A stretch of 47,774 bases of DNA from Leptolinea sp. (GCA_012798535.1 JAAZMZ010000088.1:1-47774); one strand, 5' to 3'; shown: positions 35,166-43,343, counted from the first letter of the stretch. Numbers and translations are program-made. Notes: generated by a model not told the origin, from the letters alone.

Positions 35166-36484
35166 TTCTTACCGAATTTCTCTTTAAACACATCTTCCAG
35201 GGTGGGTTTTCCAATTTCCTGAAGCTCGTACCTCACCCGCTGATTGGGTTTGCGAATCTTCATCACCCGGTTGAGGTCTATGGGAGTACCAATGACCACC
35301 AGATCAACATCCGCCCGGTCGATGGTTTTCTCCAGGTCGCGAGTCATTTCTTCGCCATACCCCATAGCCGGCAGGATAGGACCGGTCTTCGGGTACTTCG
35401 CGTACGTGGCTGAAATGGCTCCCACGGCATAAGGACGCGGATCTACGATCTCGGCCGCTCCAAAACGTCTGGCAGCCACATATCCGGCTCCGTAGGCCAT
35501 CTCGCCATGCGTCAGCGTCGGACCATCTTCAATGACCAGCACACGCTTCCCACGGATGGCTTCCGGGTTATCGAGGTACAACGGTGACGCCGCTTCGATC
35601 ACCACGGCTTTGGGATTGAGTTCATTCAGACGGTCGCGCACAGCAGTCACCGCCTGTGGATCGGCCGTATCTACTTTGTTGATGATAAAAACATCCGCCG
35701 CACGGACATTCGTCTCGCCGGGATGATACAGATATTCATGCCCGGGCCTATGAGGATCAGCCACAACAATATTCAGGTCAGGCACATAGAATGAAAAGTC
35801 ATTGTTGCCGCCATCCCATAGAATGATATCGACTTCCTGTTCAGCCTGGCGCAAGATCGCTTCGTAATCCACACCCGCGTATACAATCACACCATTATCC
35901 AGATGCGGTTCATATTCTTCACGTTCTTCGATGGTGCATTCATGTTTATCCAGGTCGGCATAGGAGGCATAACGCTGAACTTTTTGTTTTACCAGGTCGC
36001 CATATGGCATGGGATGCCGGATAGCGGCCACCTTGTAACCCATATCCCGGAGTATGAGGGATACACGCCGGGTGGTCTGGCTCTTGCCAGAACCCGTGCG
36101 CACGGCACATATAGAGACCACCGGTTTGGTGGATTTGACCTGCGTCGATTTCAAGCCCATCAGGCGGAAATCAGCACCGGCCGCCAGCACAATGGACGCC
36201 TTGTGCATAACAACTTCATGCGGCACATCGCTGTAGGCAAATACAACCAGTTCGATACTGTTTTTCTTGATCAGGGTTACCAGATCGCTTTCAGGGTAGA
36301 TGGGAATTCCTGCCGGGTAAAGCCGACCGGCCAATTCTTTGGGGTACTTACGGCCTTCAATATTTGGAATCTGCGTCGCGGTGAAAGCAACCACTTCATA
36401 ATCGGGATTGTCACGGAAAAATACATTAAAGTTATGAAAATCCCTTCCTGCTGCTCCCATTATCAACGTCTTTGTTCCAGTCAT
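35162..36484 (-). CDS. COG2403 GTPase, cyclic 2,3-diphosphoglycerate synthetase-like
   Basis: The 440-residue protein has an N-terminal Rossmann-like part (TLIMGAAGRDFHNFNVFFRD) and a P-loop RTGSGKSQ (129-136), INKVDTAD and VIEAASPL segments. It matches the family that includes cyclic 2,3-diphosphoglycerate synthetase of thermophilic methanogens. Whether it makes this solute here is doubtful; the family is broad and most members are uncharacterised. AAGGAGAAAGG precedes the ATG. It sits 32 bases after argS and overlaps obg by four bases. Confidence 0.83.
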   Translation of the reverse strand: MTGTKTLIMGAAGRDFHNFNVFFRDNPDYEVVAFTATQIPNIEGRKYPKELAGRLYPAGIPIYPESDLVTLIKKNSIELVVFAYSDVPHEVVMHKASIVLAAGADFRLMGLKSTQVKSTKPVVSICAVRTGSGKSQTTRRVSLILRDMGYKVAAIRHPMPYGDLVKQKVQRYASYADLDKHECTIEEREEYEPHLDNGVIVYAGVDYEAILRQAEQEVDIILWDGGNNDFSFYVPDLNIVVADPHRPGHEYLYHPGETNVRAADVFIINKVDTADPQAVTAVRDRLNELNPKAVVIEAASPLYLDNPEAIRGKRVLVIEDGPTLTHGEMAYGAGYVAARRFGAAEIVDPRPYAVGAISATYAKYPKTGPILPAMGYGEEMTRDLEKTIDRADVDLVVIGTPIDLNRVMKIRKPNQRVRYELQEIGKPTLEDVFKEKFGKK

Positions 36485-36516
36485 GCGGTCCTTTCTCCTT
36501 AAAGAGATAGTAGTAT

Positions 36517-38289
36517 TTACATCACTTCCGGGGAATCAATACCCAGAAGGGATAGACTGTTGGAAATGGCCTGTCGGGCAGCCGCGGTCAAACGCAGACG
36601 AAAATCGCGTACCGGTTCATCTGCCGAAATCACCGGACAGGTGTTGTAGAAATCATTAAAAGCCTGGGCAAGGCTGAAGGCATAATTGGCGATCAGCATG
36701 GGTTTAAATTCTGCCGCAGAACGGGTCAATTCATTGTTGAATCGCGAGATCAGATCGATCAATTGGACTTCCTGGGCACTCAAGGGATATTCAACCTTCG
36801 TTTCATGCGGAATTTGCCGTCCGGCTTTCCGGAGAATGCTGTTGGAGCGCACAAAGGCATATTGAATATAAGGAGCTGCCTGCCCTTCAAAATTGAGCGC
36901 GGTTTCCCAGTCGAAGGTGACGATCTTGGTGTTATCCCGCGAGACCATCGAATACTTTATGGCTCCCAGCGCTACCGCGCGAGCTACAGTTTGCTGGTTT
37001 TCCTGTGAAAGTTCAGGATTCTTCTCCTGAACAATCTTCAAAGCGCGGGAGGTTGCCTCGTTAATCAGGTCTTCCAGCAGGACTACCGTGCCATCCCGTG
37101 AGGACATGGTGACATTTCCCGGGAGGTTGACAATTTCATACGCCAGGTGGTGGCATTTTTTGGCAAAGTCATATCCCATCAATTCCAGAGTCTTATAGAT
37201 CTGCTGTAAATACAGGGACTGCCGCACATCAACCACATAGATTGAACGGTCGAGGTGGAACATTTCGAATTTTTTCACCGCCAGAGAAAGGTCTTTGGTG
37301 GAATACAGAGATGTGCCGTCAGACCGCAGCACGACCAGCACCCGGTATTTCTCTTTTGTTCCGGCCAGGTCGTCCAGTGGAACAATGACTGCTCCATCCG
37401 GGCGCTCATCCCGTGCAATTCCCATCTCAATCATTCGCTCGACAAATTTCTTACCCGGTTCTTCCACTTCGCTTTCATAATAGAAGTGATCAAACTTCAC
37501 ATCCAGGGTTTTGTATATTTGCGCGAAGCCTTCCAGAGACCACTGGCGGGTTTTCTCCCAGATTTCCAGCAGTTCCGGATCGTGCGCATCCCACCGGGCA
37601 AAGAGTGCCCGCACCTGGGGTTCAGCATTGGGATCATCGTTATAGCGCCGGTCAGCTTCGGCGTAAAGATCGGTCATCCAACGGTAACGATCTTCACCTG
37701 GCTGCTCACCTTTATGGTAGGTCACATAATTCCACATCCATTTGATGACATGCAGACCGATGTCACCGATATAGTTGGTGCGTATGACATCGTAGCCGGC
37801 CGCATCCAAAATATTGCAAACGGCATTCCCCAGGATCACATTTCGCAGGTGACCAACATGAAAGGCTTTGTGCGTGTTGGGCTGAGAGAATTCCACCATC
37901 ACGCGCTGGTGATTCCGTTGGCCGCGGCCGTATTGTTTACCATCGGAAAGGACGGCGTTGATCACCCGGTTCGCATAAGAGAACGAGGAAAAATAAAGAT
38001 TAAGATAGCCTTTTACCGCTTCAACACGTTCAAACCCTGAAGGCGGTGGTCCACTCGGTTTAAAAAGCTGGCTGGCAACCTCTTCCGCCATTTCCGAAGC
38101 CCGCCGGGCGACATTCTCGACTTTTCCGGCACGGGCTTCCAGAGCGGCAGCCTGAAAGAACGACATCGAAATTCCCCAATGGCCGCTGAATGGGATCCAA
38201 TTCCACTGTACAGAAGTGATCGGAAGCTCCAGTTTTTGAAAATACCCGAGTACGCATTTCTCAACAGAAGATTGTTCAATTTGAAACAT
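36517..38289 (-). CDS. argS: Arginyl-tRNA synthetase
   Basis: The 590-residue protein has the N-terminal additional domain (1-118), the HIGH-type motif in AFHVGHLRN (142-150), EFSQPNTHKAF, and MSSRDG, a KMSKS-like loop, followed by the anticodon-binding helical domain. It charges tRNA-Arg. The ATG at 38289 is chosen (MFQIEQ...); 38301 is equally open and neither has a strong ribosome site. It follows the rpsT terminator and leads the GTPase-obg-nadD chain. Confidence 0.95.
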   Translation of the reverse strand: MFQIEQSSVEKCVLGYFQKLELPITSVQWNWIPFSGHWGISMSFFQAAALEARAGKVENVARRASEMAEEVASQLFKPSGPPPSGFERVEAVKGYLNLYFSSFSYANRVINAVLSDGKQYGRGQRNHQRVMVEFSQPNTHKAFHVGHLRNVILGNAVCNILDAAGYDVIRTNYIGDIGLHVIKWMWNYVTYHKGEQPGEDRYRWMTDLYAEADRRYNDDPNAEPQVRALFARWDAHDPELLEIWEKTRQWSLEGFAQIYKTLDVKFDHFYYESEVEEPGKKFVERMIEMGIARDERPDGAVIVPLDDLAGTKEKYRVLVVLRSDGTSLYSTKDLSLAVKKFEMFHLDRSIYVVDVRQSLYLQQIYKTLELMGYDFAKKCHHLAYEIVNLPGNVTMSSRDGTVVLLEDLINEATSRALKIVQEKNPELSQENQQTVARAVALGAIKYSMVSRDNTKIVTFDWETALNFEGQAAPYIQYAFVRSNSILRKAGRQIPHETKVEYPLSAQEVQLIDLISRFNNELTRSAAEFKPMLIANYAFSLAQAFNDFYNTCPVISADEPVRDFRLRLTAAARQAISNSLSLLGIDSPEVM

Positions 38290-38425
38290 ACAGGATCCCA
38301 TGCATATTTAAGATGATCGCATTGACTGCTGGTTCAGCAATGCTGTGGGATTATAACACTATCGATTTTTAAGGCCATGTGATCAATAATGTGATAGATA
38401 AAATGAGACTCTGGTATAGAAACAC

Positions 38426-38450
38426 AAAAAGCGGGAGGATCGCCTCCCGC
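38426..38450 (-). terminator. Rho-independent terminator after rpsT
   Basis: GCGGGAGG (38431-38438) and CCTCCCGC (38443-38450) pair around ATCG. Read on the minus strand they are followed by TTTTT (38430-38426). Confidence 0.92.
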
Positions 38451-38480
38451 TCTATGCTAGTCTTCTCATCAGATCAATGA

Positions 38481-38747
38481 TCAGGCTTTTTGCGCGGCAT
38501 TCAACCGCTTCATTAGGCGGCTTTTTCGGCGGGCCGCATTGTTCTTGTGAAGAACACCTTTTTCCGCCGCTTTATCCAGAGCGCTGATCGCGTTCTTCAC
38601 AGCTTCAACCGATTCCGGGGTACCATCTACGATGGCCTTGTCAGCCTTGGCGACAAAAGTACGGGCAGCTCCGCGGAAAATACGGTTGCGCAGGCGTTTC
38701 TTCTCATTCTGTTTATTGCGCTTGATTGCAGACTTGATATTAGCCAA
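38481..38747 (-). CDS. rpsT: 30S ribosomal protein S20
   Basis: The 88-residue protein starts (M)ANIKSAIKRNKQNEKKRLRN and matches S20 throughout, with the usual high Lys/Arg/Ala content and length. It binds 16S rRNA in small-subunit assembly. The start codon is TTG with GGAGG about six bases ahead; E. coli rpsT also starts with TTG, where it is tied to autoregulation. It is transcribed alone and ends at a strong terminator. Confidence 0.97.
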   Translation of the reverse strand: MANIKSAIKRNKQNEKKRLRNRIFRGAARTFVAKADKAIVDGTPESVEAVKNAISALDKAAEKGVLHKNNAARRKSRLMKRLNAAQKA

Positions 38748-38877
38748 CTTCGTCCTCCAGAAAAAATCCTTACACGAACAGCAAAGTATTTTACCAGATA
38801 ATCGTGAAATGACTAGGGGATTGAGTCTGCTCTATTCCCGGAAAGATCGGAGCTTGATGATAAATCTACTGCGGGTA

Positions 38878-39324
38878 CTATTTTAATGATGCGGCCAACC
38901 CCTTGATTAAAGCCTGTTTTTCCGCATCCGTTAATCGGGCTTCCGGGTGTTGTATAACATAAATCGGTAGAGGCATTTTTCCAGTTTGAATGGCTTTTCC
39001 AGCTTCGTCAGCCGCATGTTGAGCCCATTTACTACCGGTTTCCCATTCTGAAAAATTCAGGTTCCCGCGGCCTTCCTCTATATCATGCATCACCAGCCAG
39101 GAAACCGGCGCGACATTGCTGTACCATGGGTAGACCGTCTCATTGCTGTGACAGTCAAAACAGGCACGTTTAGCCAACGCCCGCGTTTCCGGAGAATCCC
39201 AGGCCGGTTCTCCGGTCACAGGTGGATTGGTGTGATCCTTGCCATAGGGAACCAGCTGTATGAGGAGGAAAACTACCACCGCCAGGCTGAATAGTCCTAC
39301 AAGAATTTTTCCTGTCTTTTTCAT
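38878..39324 (-). CDS. Haem-binding domain protein (c-type, single CxxCH)
   Basis: The 148-residue protein has an N-terminal membrane anchor (7-25) and CFDCH at 55-59, a c-type haem site, followed by SNETVYPWYSNVAPVSWL and LNFSEW, the Haem_bd domain pattern. It would be exported and act in electron transfer at the outer membrane face. AGGAGGTAAGT lies before the ATG. It is transcribed alone and divergent from the ferritin-like gene. Confidence 0.88.
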   Translation of the reverse strand: MKKTGKILVGLFSLAVVVFLLIQLVPYGKDHTNPPVTGEPAWDSPETRALAKRACFDCHSNETVYPWYSNVAPVSWLVMHDIEEGRGNLNFSEWETGSKWAQHAADEAGKAIQTGKMPLPIYVIQHPEARLTDAEKQALIKGLAASLK

Positions 39325-39588
39325 ATACTTACCTCCTAATACACTCCATATTATTCAGAAATTATTATAAGAAGAATTCAAAGAAAAACTCCCAGATTGT
39401 CCATTTAATACAATTTCCACCGGAAGCAGTTTTTTTCTCACATTTTGTTGCTTTCAACATTACGGTTTTCCCCGGTGTTATAATTTTCGAACAATTTAAT
39501 TGAACTTATATATAACAAAAAAACTTCATAAGGAAACAGATAGAAAAGTCCTTTATACCAGATCAAAATATCAGAAAAGGAGATTCAA

Positions 39589-40086
39589 ATGGGAACCAAA
39601 GGCCGTCAGATAGTTGGAATGGATATTGACGAACTTTTAAAACTCCTTAACCAGGCTTTTGCTGATGAATGGTTGGCATATTACCAATACTGGATCGGTG
39701 CCAAGCTTGTAAAGGGACCAATGAAAGATGCTGTGGCGGCAGAATTGACGTTACACGCCACTGAAGAGCTTTCGCACGCCGAACTGCTGGCCACGCGCAT
39801 CATCCAACTCGGTGGAACTCCAATTATCGATCCCAAGAATTGGTTTAAAGAGACACATTGTGGGTATGACGCGCCAAACAATACATTCGTGAAAGATATT
39901 CTTGCTCAAAACATCAAAGGCGAACAATGTGCCATCGATGTCTACCAAAAACTTCAATTGCTCGTCCGCGAAAAAGATCCTGTAACATATAATATTGTTG
40001 TCACCATTCTTGAACAGGAAGTGGAACATGAAGAGGATCTACAGGCATTGGATGAAGATCTTGAATCATTGATGATGCATAAATAA
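39589..40086 (+). CDS. Ferritin-like diiron protein (bacterioferritin/Dps-like)
   Basis: The 165-residue four-helix protein has ligand pairs in ferritin positions: Glu27, E60xxH63, Glu112 and E144xxH147. Cysteines at 91 and 114 are unusual for bacterioferritin and hint at the DpsL-type branch. It would oxidise and store iron or remove peroxide in the cytoplasm. AAAAGGAG precedes the ATG by about six bases. It lies in a 264-base upstream gap with a possible TATAAT at 39479. A terminator follows. Confidence 0.85.
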   Translation: MGTKGRQIVGMDIDELLKLLNQAFADEWLAYYQYWIGAKLVKGPMKDAVAAELTLHATEELSHAELLATRIIQLGGTPIIDPKNWFKETHCGYDAPNNTFVKDILAQNIKGEQCAIDVYQKLQLLVREKDPVTYNIVVTILEQEVEHEEDLQALDEDLESLMMHK

Positions 40087-40120
40087 CACTGTTCCAGATC
40101 CGATAATTTTTAACAAAATT

Positions 40121-40161
40121 AAGGTAGAACCGAATTTTTTACATCCGGTTCTACCTTTTTT
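40121..40161 (+). terminator. Rho-independent terminator after the ferritin-like gene
   Basis: Twelve-base perfect arms (40121-40132 and 40146-40157) enclose a 13-base loop and run into TTTT. It also borders the convergent DUF5320 gene. Confidence 0.88.
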
Positions 40162-40395
40162 CTATTTTTCCATGTCGGCGATTTTTTTGGTTATCGCATC
40201 CACCTGGGATATGAGCCAATTTTTCTGATTTTCAAGTACTTCTTTCTCTTCATCAGGCGGCATTTCAGGTATAAAGAAACCTTTTACTCTTGAGAAAAAA
40301 CGGCCCCGTCCAAAACCCATTCCTCTACCGCATGGCCCCATCCCCCATCCAGTGGGTCCAATTCCATTTGGACCTCTCCCATCATAACCAGGCAT
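40162..40395 (-). CDS. DUF5320 protein (first)
   Basis: The 77-residue protein begins MPGYDGRGPNGIGPTGWGMG, the Gly/Pro/Arg-rich start of DUF5320, and ends in a charged helix (48-77), probably a coiled coil. DUF5320 proteins are common beside NifX-like and MinD-like genes in anaerobes; their role is unknown. A strong GGAGG lies five bases before the ATG. Confidence 0.85.
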   Translation of the reverse strand: MPGYDGRGPNGIGPTGWGMGPCGRGMGFGRGRFFSRVKGFFIPEMPPDEEKEVLENQKNWLISQVDAITKKIADMEK

Positions 40396-40416
40396 TAGTG
40401 CCTCCTTTCAAAATTC

Positions 40417-40623
40417 TCACCATTTCCTTCTATTACCTCGGCCTCGCCTTAACCTGAAAAGGCTGTTCCATGTTGCATTAAAGAATCGCCTGCCCCAATT
40501 GAGCCCCTGGTTCCAACCAGACGGACCGAGCTTAATTGTGGATGTAATTTTTCCACAATCCCCCATACCTCTCCCGGTACGCGAGCCCTCACCCAGAGGG
40601 CCAGTTCCATTTAACGCTGGCAC
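40417..40623 (-). CDS. DUF5320-like protein (second)
   Basis: The 68-residue protein (GTG start, read as MPALNGTGPLGEGSRTGRGM...) shares the N-terminal motif of DUF5320 with MGDCGK in place of the GPCGRG of the first copy. The tail is Arg-rich (RRGRGNRRKW) and lacks the coiled-coil helix. AAGGAGG precedes the start. It lies between the PadR regulator and the first DUF5320 gene on one strand, so all three form an operon. Confidence 0.75.
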   Translation of the reverse strand: MPALNGTGPLGEGSRTGRGMGDCGKITSTIKLGPSGWNQGLNWGRRFFNATWNSLFRLRRGRGNRRKW

Positions 40624-40636
40624 AATTCCTCCTTTC

Positions 40637-41026
40637 CTATATCTCAGTACTCTCCGTTTTTGTTCGAAGAGTATTTAGTAACTCCTGAATTTTTTCAAAT
40701 TCTATAACCCAATTATTTACCACCTGTCGTCCCAGTTCAGTAACGCGGTATATTCGCCGGGGAGGCCCCTGGGTTTCATCAGGTTCCCATTCGGATTGTA
40801 TCCAGTTCAACATCTCCATATCCCGTAAAATCCGGTAGACAACACTGGGATGAACAGTACTCAGACCCAGTGAAATAATCTCGGTCAGTAATAAATAACC
40901 ATGCCTGGGTTTTTCGTTGATAAGAATCAACAATGCCGGTTCCAACAATAAACCTGTTATTGGTGAATGTCGACTGGCATCTGCTCTATCATGCCCCATT
41001 GCCCAACCACGTCCATGTCTTGGCAT
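40637..41026 (-). CDS. PadR-family transcriptional regulator
   Basis: The 129-residue protein has a PadR winged helix: LEPALLILINEKPRHGYLLLTEI, then VHPSVVYRILRDMEMLNWI and RRIYRVTELGRQ, plus a C-terminal helix for dimerisation. It begins MPRHGRGW, like the Gly/Arg start of the DUF5320 proteins beside it. The ATG at 41026 follows GGAGA. It is divergent from the NifX/MinD operon with a 239-base gap holding two like inverted repeats, so it likely controls both sides. Confidence 0.9.
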   Translation of the reverse strand: MPRHGRGWAMGHDRADASRHSPITGLLLEPALLILINEKPRHGYLLLTEIISLGLSTVHPSVVYRILRDMEMLNWIQSEWEPDETQGPPRRIYRVTELGRQVVNNWVIEFEKIQELLNTLRTKTESTEI

Positions 41027-41083
41027 ATTCAATCTCCGTTCTACTATCAATATACTCATCTATTCTATTTAAGTCAATAGGTA

Positions 41084-41098
41084 ATATTAGAATAATAT
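41084..41098. promoter_or_regulatory. Inverted repeat copy 1 (ATATTR-N3-YAATAT)
   Basis: ATATTA (41084-41089) and TAATAT (41093-41098) are reverse complements with a three-base spacer. The same arrangement recurs 71 bases downstream. A candidate PadR operator nearer the padR start. Confidence 0.45.
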
Positions 41099-41150
41099 AT
41101 TTTTTTCTTATTACTTTAGTATTACTTGGATGTTTTCGATTCTTTTATAC

Positions 41151-41156
41151 TATAAT
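41151..41156 (+). promoter_or_regulatory. Candidate -10 box for the NifX/MinD operon
   Basis: An exact TATAAT overlaps the left end of the second inverted repeat, with a poor TTGGAT 19 bases upstream as the only -35 candidate. Overlap with the repeat would allow repression. Confidence 0.4.
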
Positions 41157-41169
41157 ATTGGTACAATAT
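41155..41169. promoter_or_regulatory. Inverted repeat copy 2 (ATATTR-N3-YAATAT)
   Basis: ATATTG (41155-41160) and CAATAT (41164-41169) are reverse complements with a three-base spacer, matching copy 1 in arm, spacing and polarity. It lies over the -10 region of the rightward operon. Confidence 0.5.
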
Positions 41170-41265
41170 ACATTGATATTTTAACTATTGTAGTGGATAG
41201 CCAGATTTTTAATAATGCATTCTCGATGAAACACGATTCATAAGTAGAACAGAATGGAGAATCCG

Positions 41266-41664
41266 ATGAAAATTGCTGTGATAACAGACGATGGGAAGAT
41301 CATCAGTCAACATTTTGGTCGTGCACCATATTACCTGGTTTTAACAATTGAAAATGGAAAAATCATCCACAGGGAAATGCGTGAAAAAATGAGTCACTCA
41401 CATTTCAAGAACCAGGACCATACTCATTCCAACACTGGTTCGGGCAGTGGGATGGACCCGGAATCGCATAATAAACACATCAATATGGCCAATAGCATCG
41501 CAGATTGCGAAGCCATATTGTGTGGCGGAATGGGTATGGGTGCCTATCAGAGCATGCAGAGTTTGAATATAAAACCCATTGTCACCGATCTACAGGATAT
41601 TGATACGGCTATTCAAGCTTATATCGATGGCAATTTGATTGATCATACGGAGAAGCTCCATTAA
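41266..41664 (+). CDS. NifX/NifB-type cofactor-binding protein with His-rich insert
   Basis: The 132-residue protein has the dinitrogenase FeMo-cofactor-biosynthesis fold: KIAVITDDGKIISQHFGRAP at the start, then NSIADCEAILCGGMGMGAYQ and IKPIVTD. Between the halves is an insert (about 42-73) with many histidines (SHSHF, DHTHS, SHNKH), a likely metal site. The relatives bind Fe-S or Fe-Mo clusters in transit. The ATG at 41266 follows GGAGA; an upstream ATG at 41254 is too near that site. It opens the operon. Confidence 0.87.
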   Translation: MKIAVITDDGKIISQHFGRAPYYLVLTIENGKIIHREMREKMSHSHFKNQDHTHSNTGSGSGMDPESHNKHINMANSIADCEAILCGGMGMGAYQSMQSLNIKPIVTDLQDIDTAIQAYIDGNLIDHTEKLH

Positions 41665-41724
41665 TAACCGTATACCTTCAAATATTCTGTGACTGGCCGC
41701 AATAAATCATTTTATGGAGGAAAA

Positions 41725-42066
41725 ATGGTATTAATGATATCGTCCCAACAAGGCACGCTTGACAGCCCGGTTGAAACCCGGTTCGGCAGATCGCCCTGGT
41801 ATATCCGCTATGATACAGAGACAAAACAATGGGAGGCTTTTCAAAACCCTGGCTTAAACGAATCAGGTGGAGCGGGAATAGCCGCTGCTCAATTTGCAGT
41901 GAACCAGAAAGCTAACGTGGTTATCAGCGGAAATTTTGGTCCCAATGCGGCACAGGTTTTTCAAAAAGCAAATATTGGCATGTACCTTTTTACGGGCGAT
42001 GTCTCTTCTATCTCCCAGACAATTGAAAAAATGCAACAGGGGAAGTTGACCGAGTTTTCTATGTGA
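41725..42066 (+). CDS. NifX/NifB-type cofactor-binding protein (short)
   Basis: The 113-residue protein is the compact form of the family: DSPVETRFGRSPWYIRYD, GAGIAAAQFAVNQKANVVISGNFGPNA and VSSISQTIEKMQQGKL. It lacks the His-rich insert of its neighbour and may be a second carrier of the same cluster. The ATG at 41725 follows GGAGG by five bases. It lies 60 bases after the first NifX-like gene. Confidence 0.87.
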   Translation: MVLMISSQQGTLDSPVETRFGRSPWYIRYDTETKQWEAFQNPGLNESGGAGIAAAQFAVNQKANVVISGNFGPNAAQVFQKANIGMYLFTGDVSSISQTIEKMQQGKLTEFSM

Positions 42067-42085
42067 TACCTTGCAAGGACTTTCC

Positions 42086-42946
42086 ATGCAAATAGCCATC
42101 GCAAGTGGAAAAGGCGGCACGGGAAAAACGACAATTGCCACCGGATTGGCATACGCGCTGTCAAGTAACCATAATGTGTGTTTCAAAGACTGTGATGTGG
42201 AAGCACCGAATGGTCACATTTTTCTAAAACCGCTAATAGATAAGAAGAAAGAAGCTGTTATCCAAATTCCTCATATTGATGTGAATAAGTGCTCAGCTTG
42301 TGGCAAATGTGTAAATGTATGCCAATTTCATGCTCTTGCTCAAATTGGGAGTTCAATAATGGTCTTTCCACAACTATGTCATGGTTGTGGAAGCTGTACC
42401 TGGAACTGCCCGGAAAACGCGATCGTTGAAAAACCGAATACGATTGGGATTTTGGAATCCGGTTGTACAGGTGGCGGTATCCAATTTTCTCATGGCGTAC
42501 TAACGATCAGCGAACCTATGTCAACACCAGTGATCCGGCAGTTGAAACGGTGGCAAAAACCAGTAGAGGATGTCATTACATTTCTGGATGCCCCTCCAGG
42601 CGCATCATGTTCTGTTGTGGAAACTTTACGAGGTTCAGATTTCGTGATTCTTGTAACTGAACCTACTCCATTCGGAATCCATGATTTGCGGCAAATGGCA
42701 GGCATTATTCAGGATATGCGCATTAAGGCTGGAGTTATCATCAACCGTGCCAAAGAAGAGTATGCACCCCTTCAAGAGTATTGTCTTAAGGCAAAACTGC
42801 CCATTTTGATGCAAATTCCTTTCTCACGAGAAATTGCTGCGGGAATTGCCCAGGGGCGGCTCCTTACATCGATAAAACCTGAATATGAACGACTATTTTC
42901 CAACATGTTCGATGAAATCATTTCATCGGTTTCCCAAAGGGAGTAG
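42086..42946 (+). CDS. MinD-family ATPase with inserted 2[4Fe-4S] ferredoxin domain (first)
   Basis: The 286-residue protein has the deviant Walker A GKGGTGKTT (8-16), DCDVEAPN (36-42), then two complete 4Fe-4S motifs, CSACGKCVNVC (69-79) and CHGCGSCTWNC (98-108), and DAPPGASC and TEPTPFGIHDL in the C-terminal half. Such P-loop proteins (Mrp/NBP35 relatives) bind and transfer Fe-S clusters driven by ATP. AAGGA lies before the ATG at 42086. It is followed by a small protein gene with a gap of three bases. Confidence 0.93.
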   Translation: MQIAIASGKGGTGKTTIATGLAYALSSNHNVCFKDCDVEAPNGHIFLKPLIDKKKEAVIQIPHIDVNKCSACGKCVNVCQFHALAQIGSSIMVFPQLCHGCGSCTWNCPENAIVEKPNTIGILESGCTGGGIQFSHGVLTISEPMSTPVIRQLKRWQKPVEDVITFLDAPPGASCSVVETLRGSDFVILVTEPTPFGIHDLRQMAGIIQDMRIKAGVIINRAKEEYAPLQEYCLKAKLPILMQIPFSREIAAGIAQGRLLTSIKPEYERLFSNMFDEIISSVSQRE

Positions 42947-42949
42947 TTC

Positions 42950-43135
42950 ATGCCGCAACTGGAAAAACAGAGGAAAGGGGTATTTGGATGGATTTTGATA
43001 AACAAAAAAAGAGAGGGACTAATCCCACCAGAAGAATTTGTTGAAAATGGCTTTATTGATGGAGAATACGCAAATATCACTCGCGGCAGCAAGTCTTCCG
43101 GAGGTTTTAGAATTGCCCATATAGAGCTTTTCTAA
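42950..43135 (+). CDS. Small protein between the two MinD-type ATPases
   Basis: The 61-residue protein (MPQLEKQRKGVFGWILINKK...) is not a family I can name. Its second half (GLIPPEEFVENGFIDGEYANITRG) loosely resembles the swapped-hairpin pattern of AbrB-type proteins, a weak hint. The start lies three bases after the previous stop and the AAAGGGAG of that gene's end is in place as ribosome site, which supports a real gene. It may be a partner of one ATPase. Confidence 0.65.
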   Translation: MPQLEKQRKGVFGWILINKKREGLIPPEEFVENGFIDGEYANITRGSKSSGGFRIAHIELF

Positions 43136-43142
43136 TAATTCC

Positions 43143-43343
43143 ATGCTCAAAAAATCTAAATTCATCACCACAATTCAAACGGGCACTTCCAGGATTATTA
43201 ATAATCCCTGCAGGTTAACCATTAACCCGGACGGCAGGTTTCTGGTCTGCCGCAGGAGCTATCTAGCGCCTGGTTATATAAAATCCGTACCAATTGTATT
43301 GAAAGCACAAAAACCCACAGATTTAGAGGTTTTTTACCAATGA
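43143..43343 (+). CDS. Possible small protein coupled to the second ATPase
   Basis: The 66-residue reading (MLKKSKFITTIQTGTSRIINN...) has no recognised family. Its stop overlaps the ATG of the next gene as ATGA, a common sign of translational coupling. It starts seven bases after the previous stop, but without a clear ribosome site. It could be noncoding spacer instead. Confidence 0.45.
   Translation: MLKKSKFITTIQTGTSRIINNPCRLTINPDGRFLVCRRSYLAPGYIKSVPIVLKAQKPTDLEVFYQ

Noticed and set aside
40417-41026. Possible fusion of PadR with DUF5320 because both start MP-(G/R)-rich
   Set aside because: The genes have separate starts, stops and ribosome sites; the shared Gly/Arg start is short and may be convergent.
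41266-42946. Nitrogen fixation genes
   Set aside because: NifX-like and MinD-like proteins alone do not show nitrogen fixation; no nifH, nifD, nifK, nifE or nifN is in the window.
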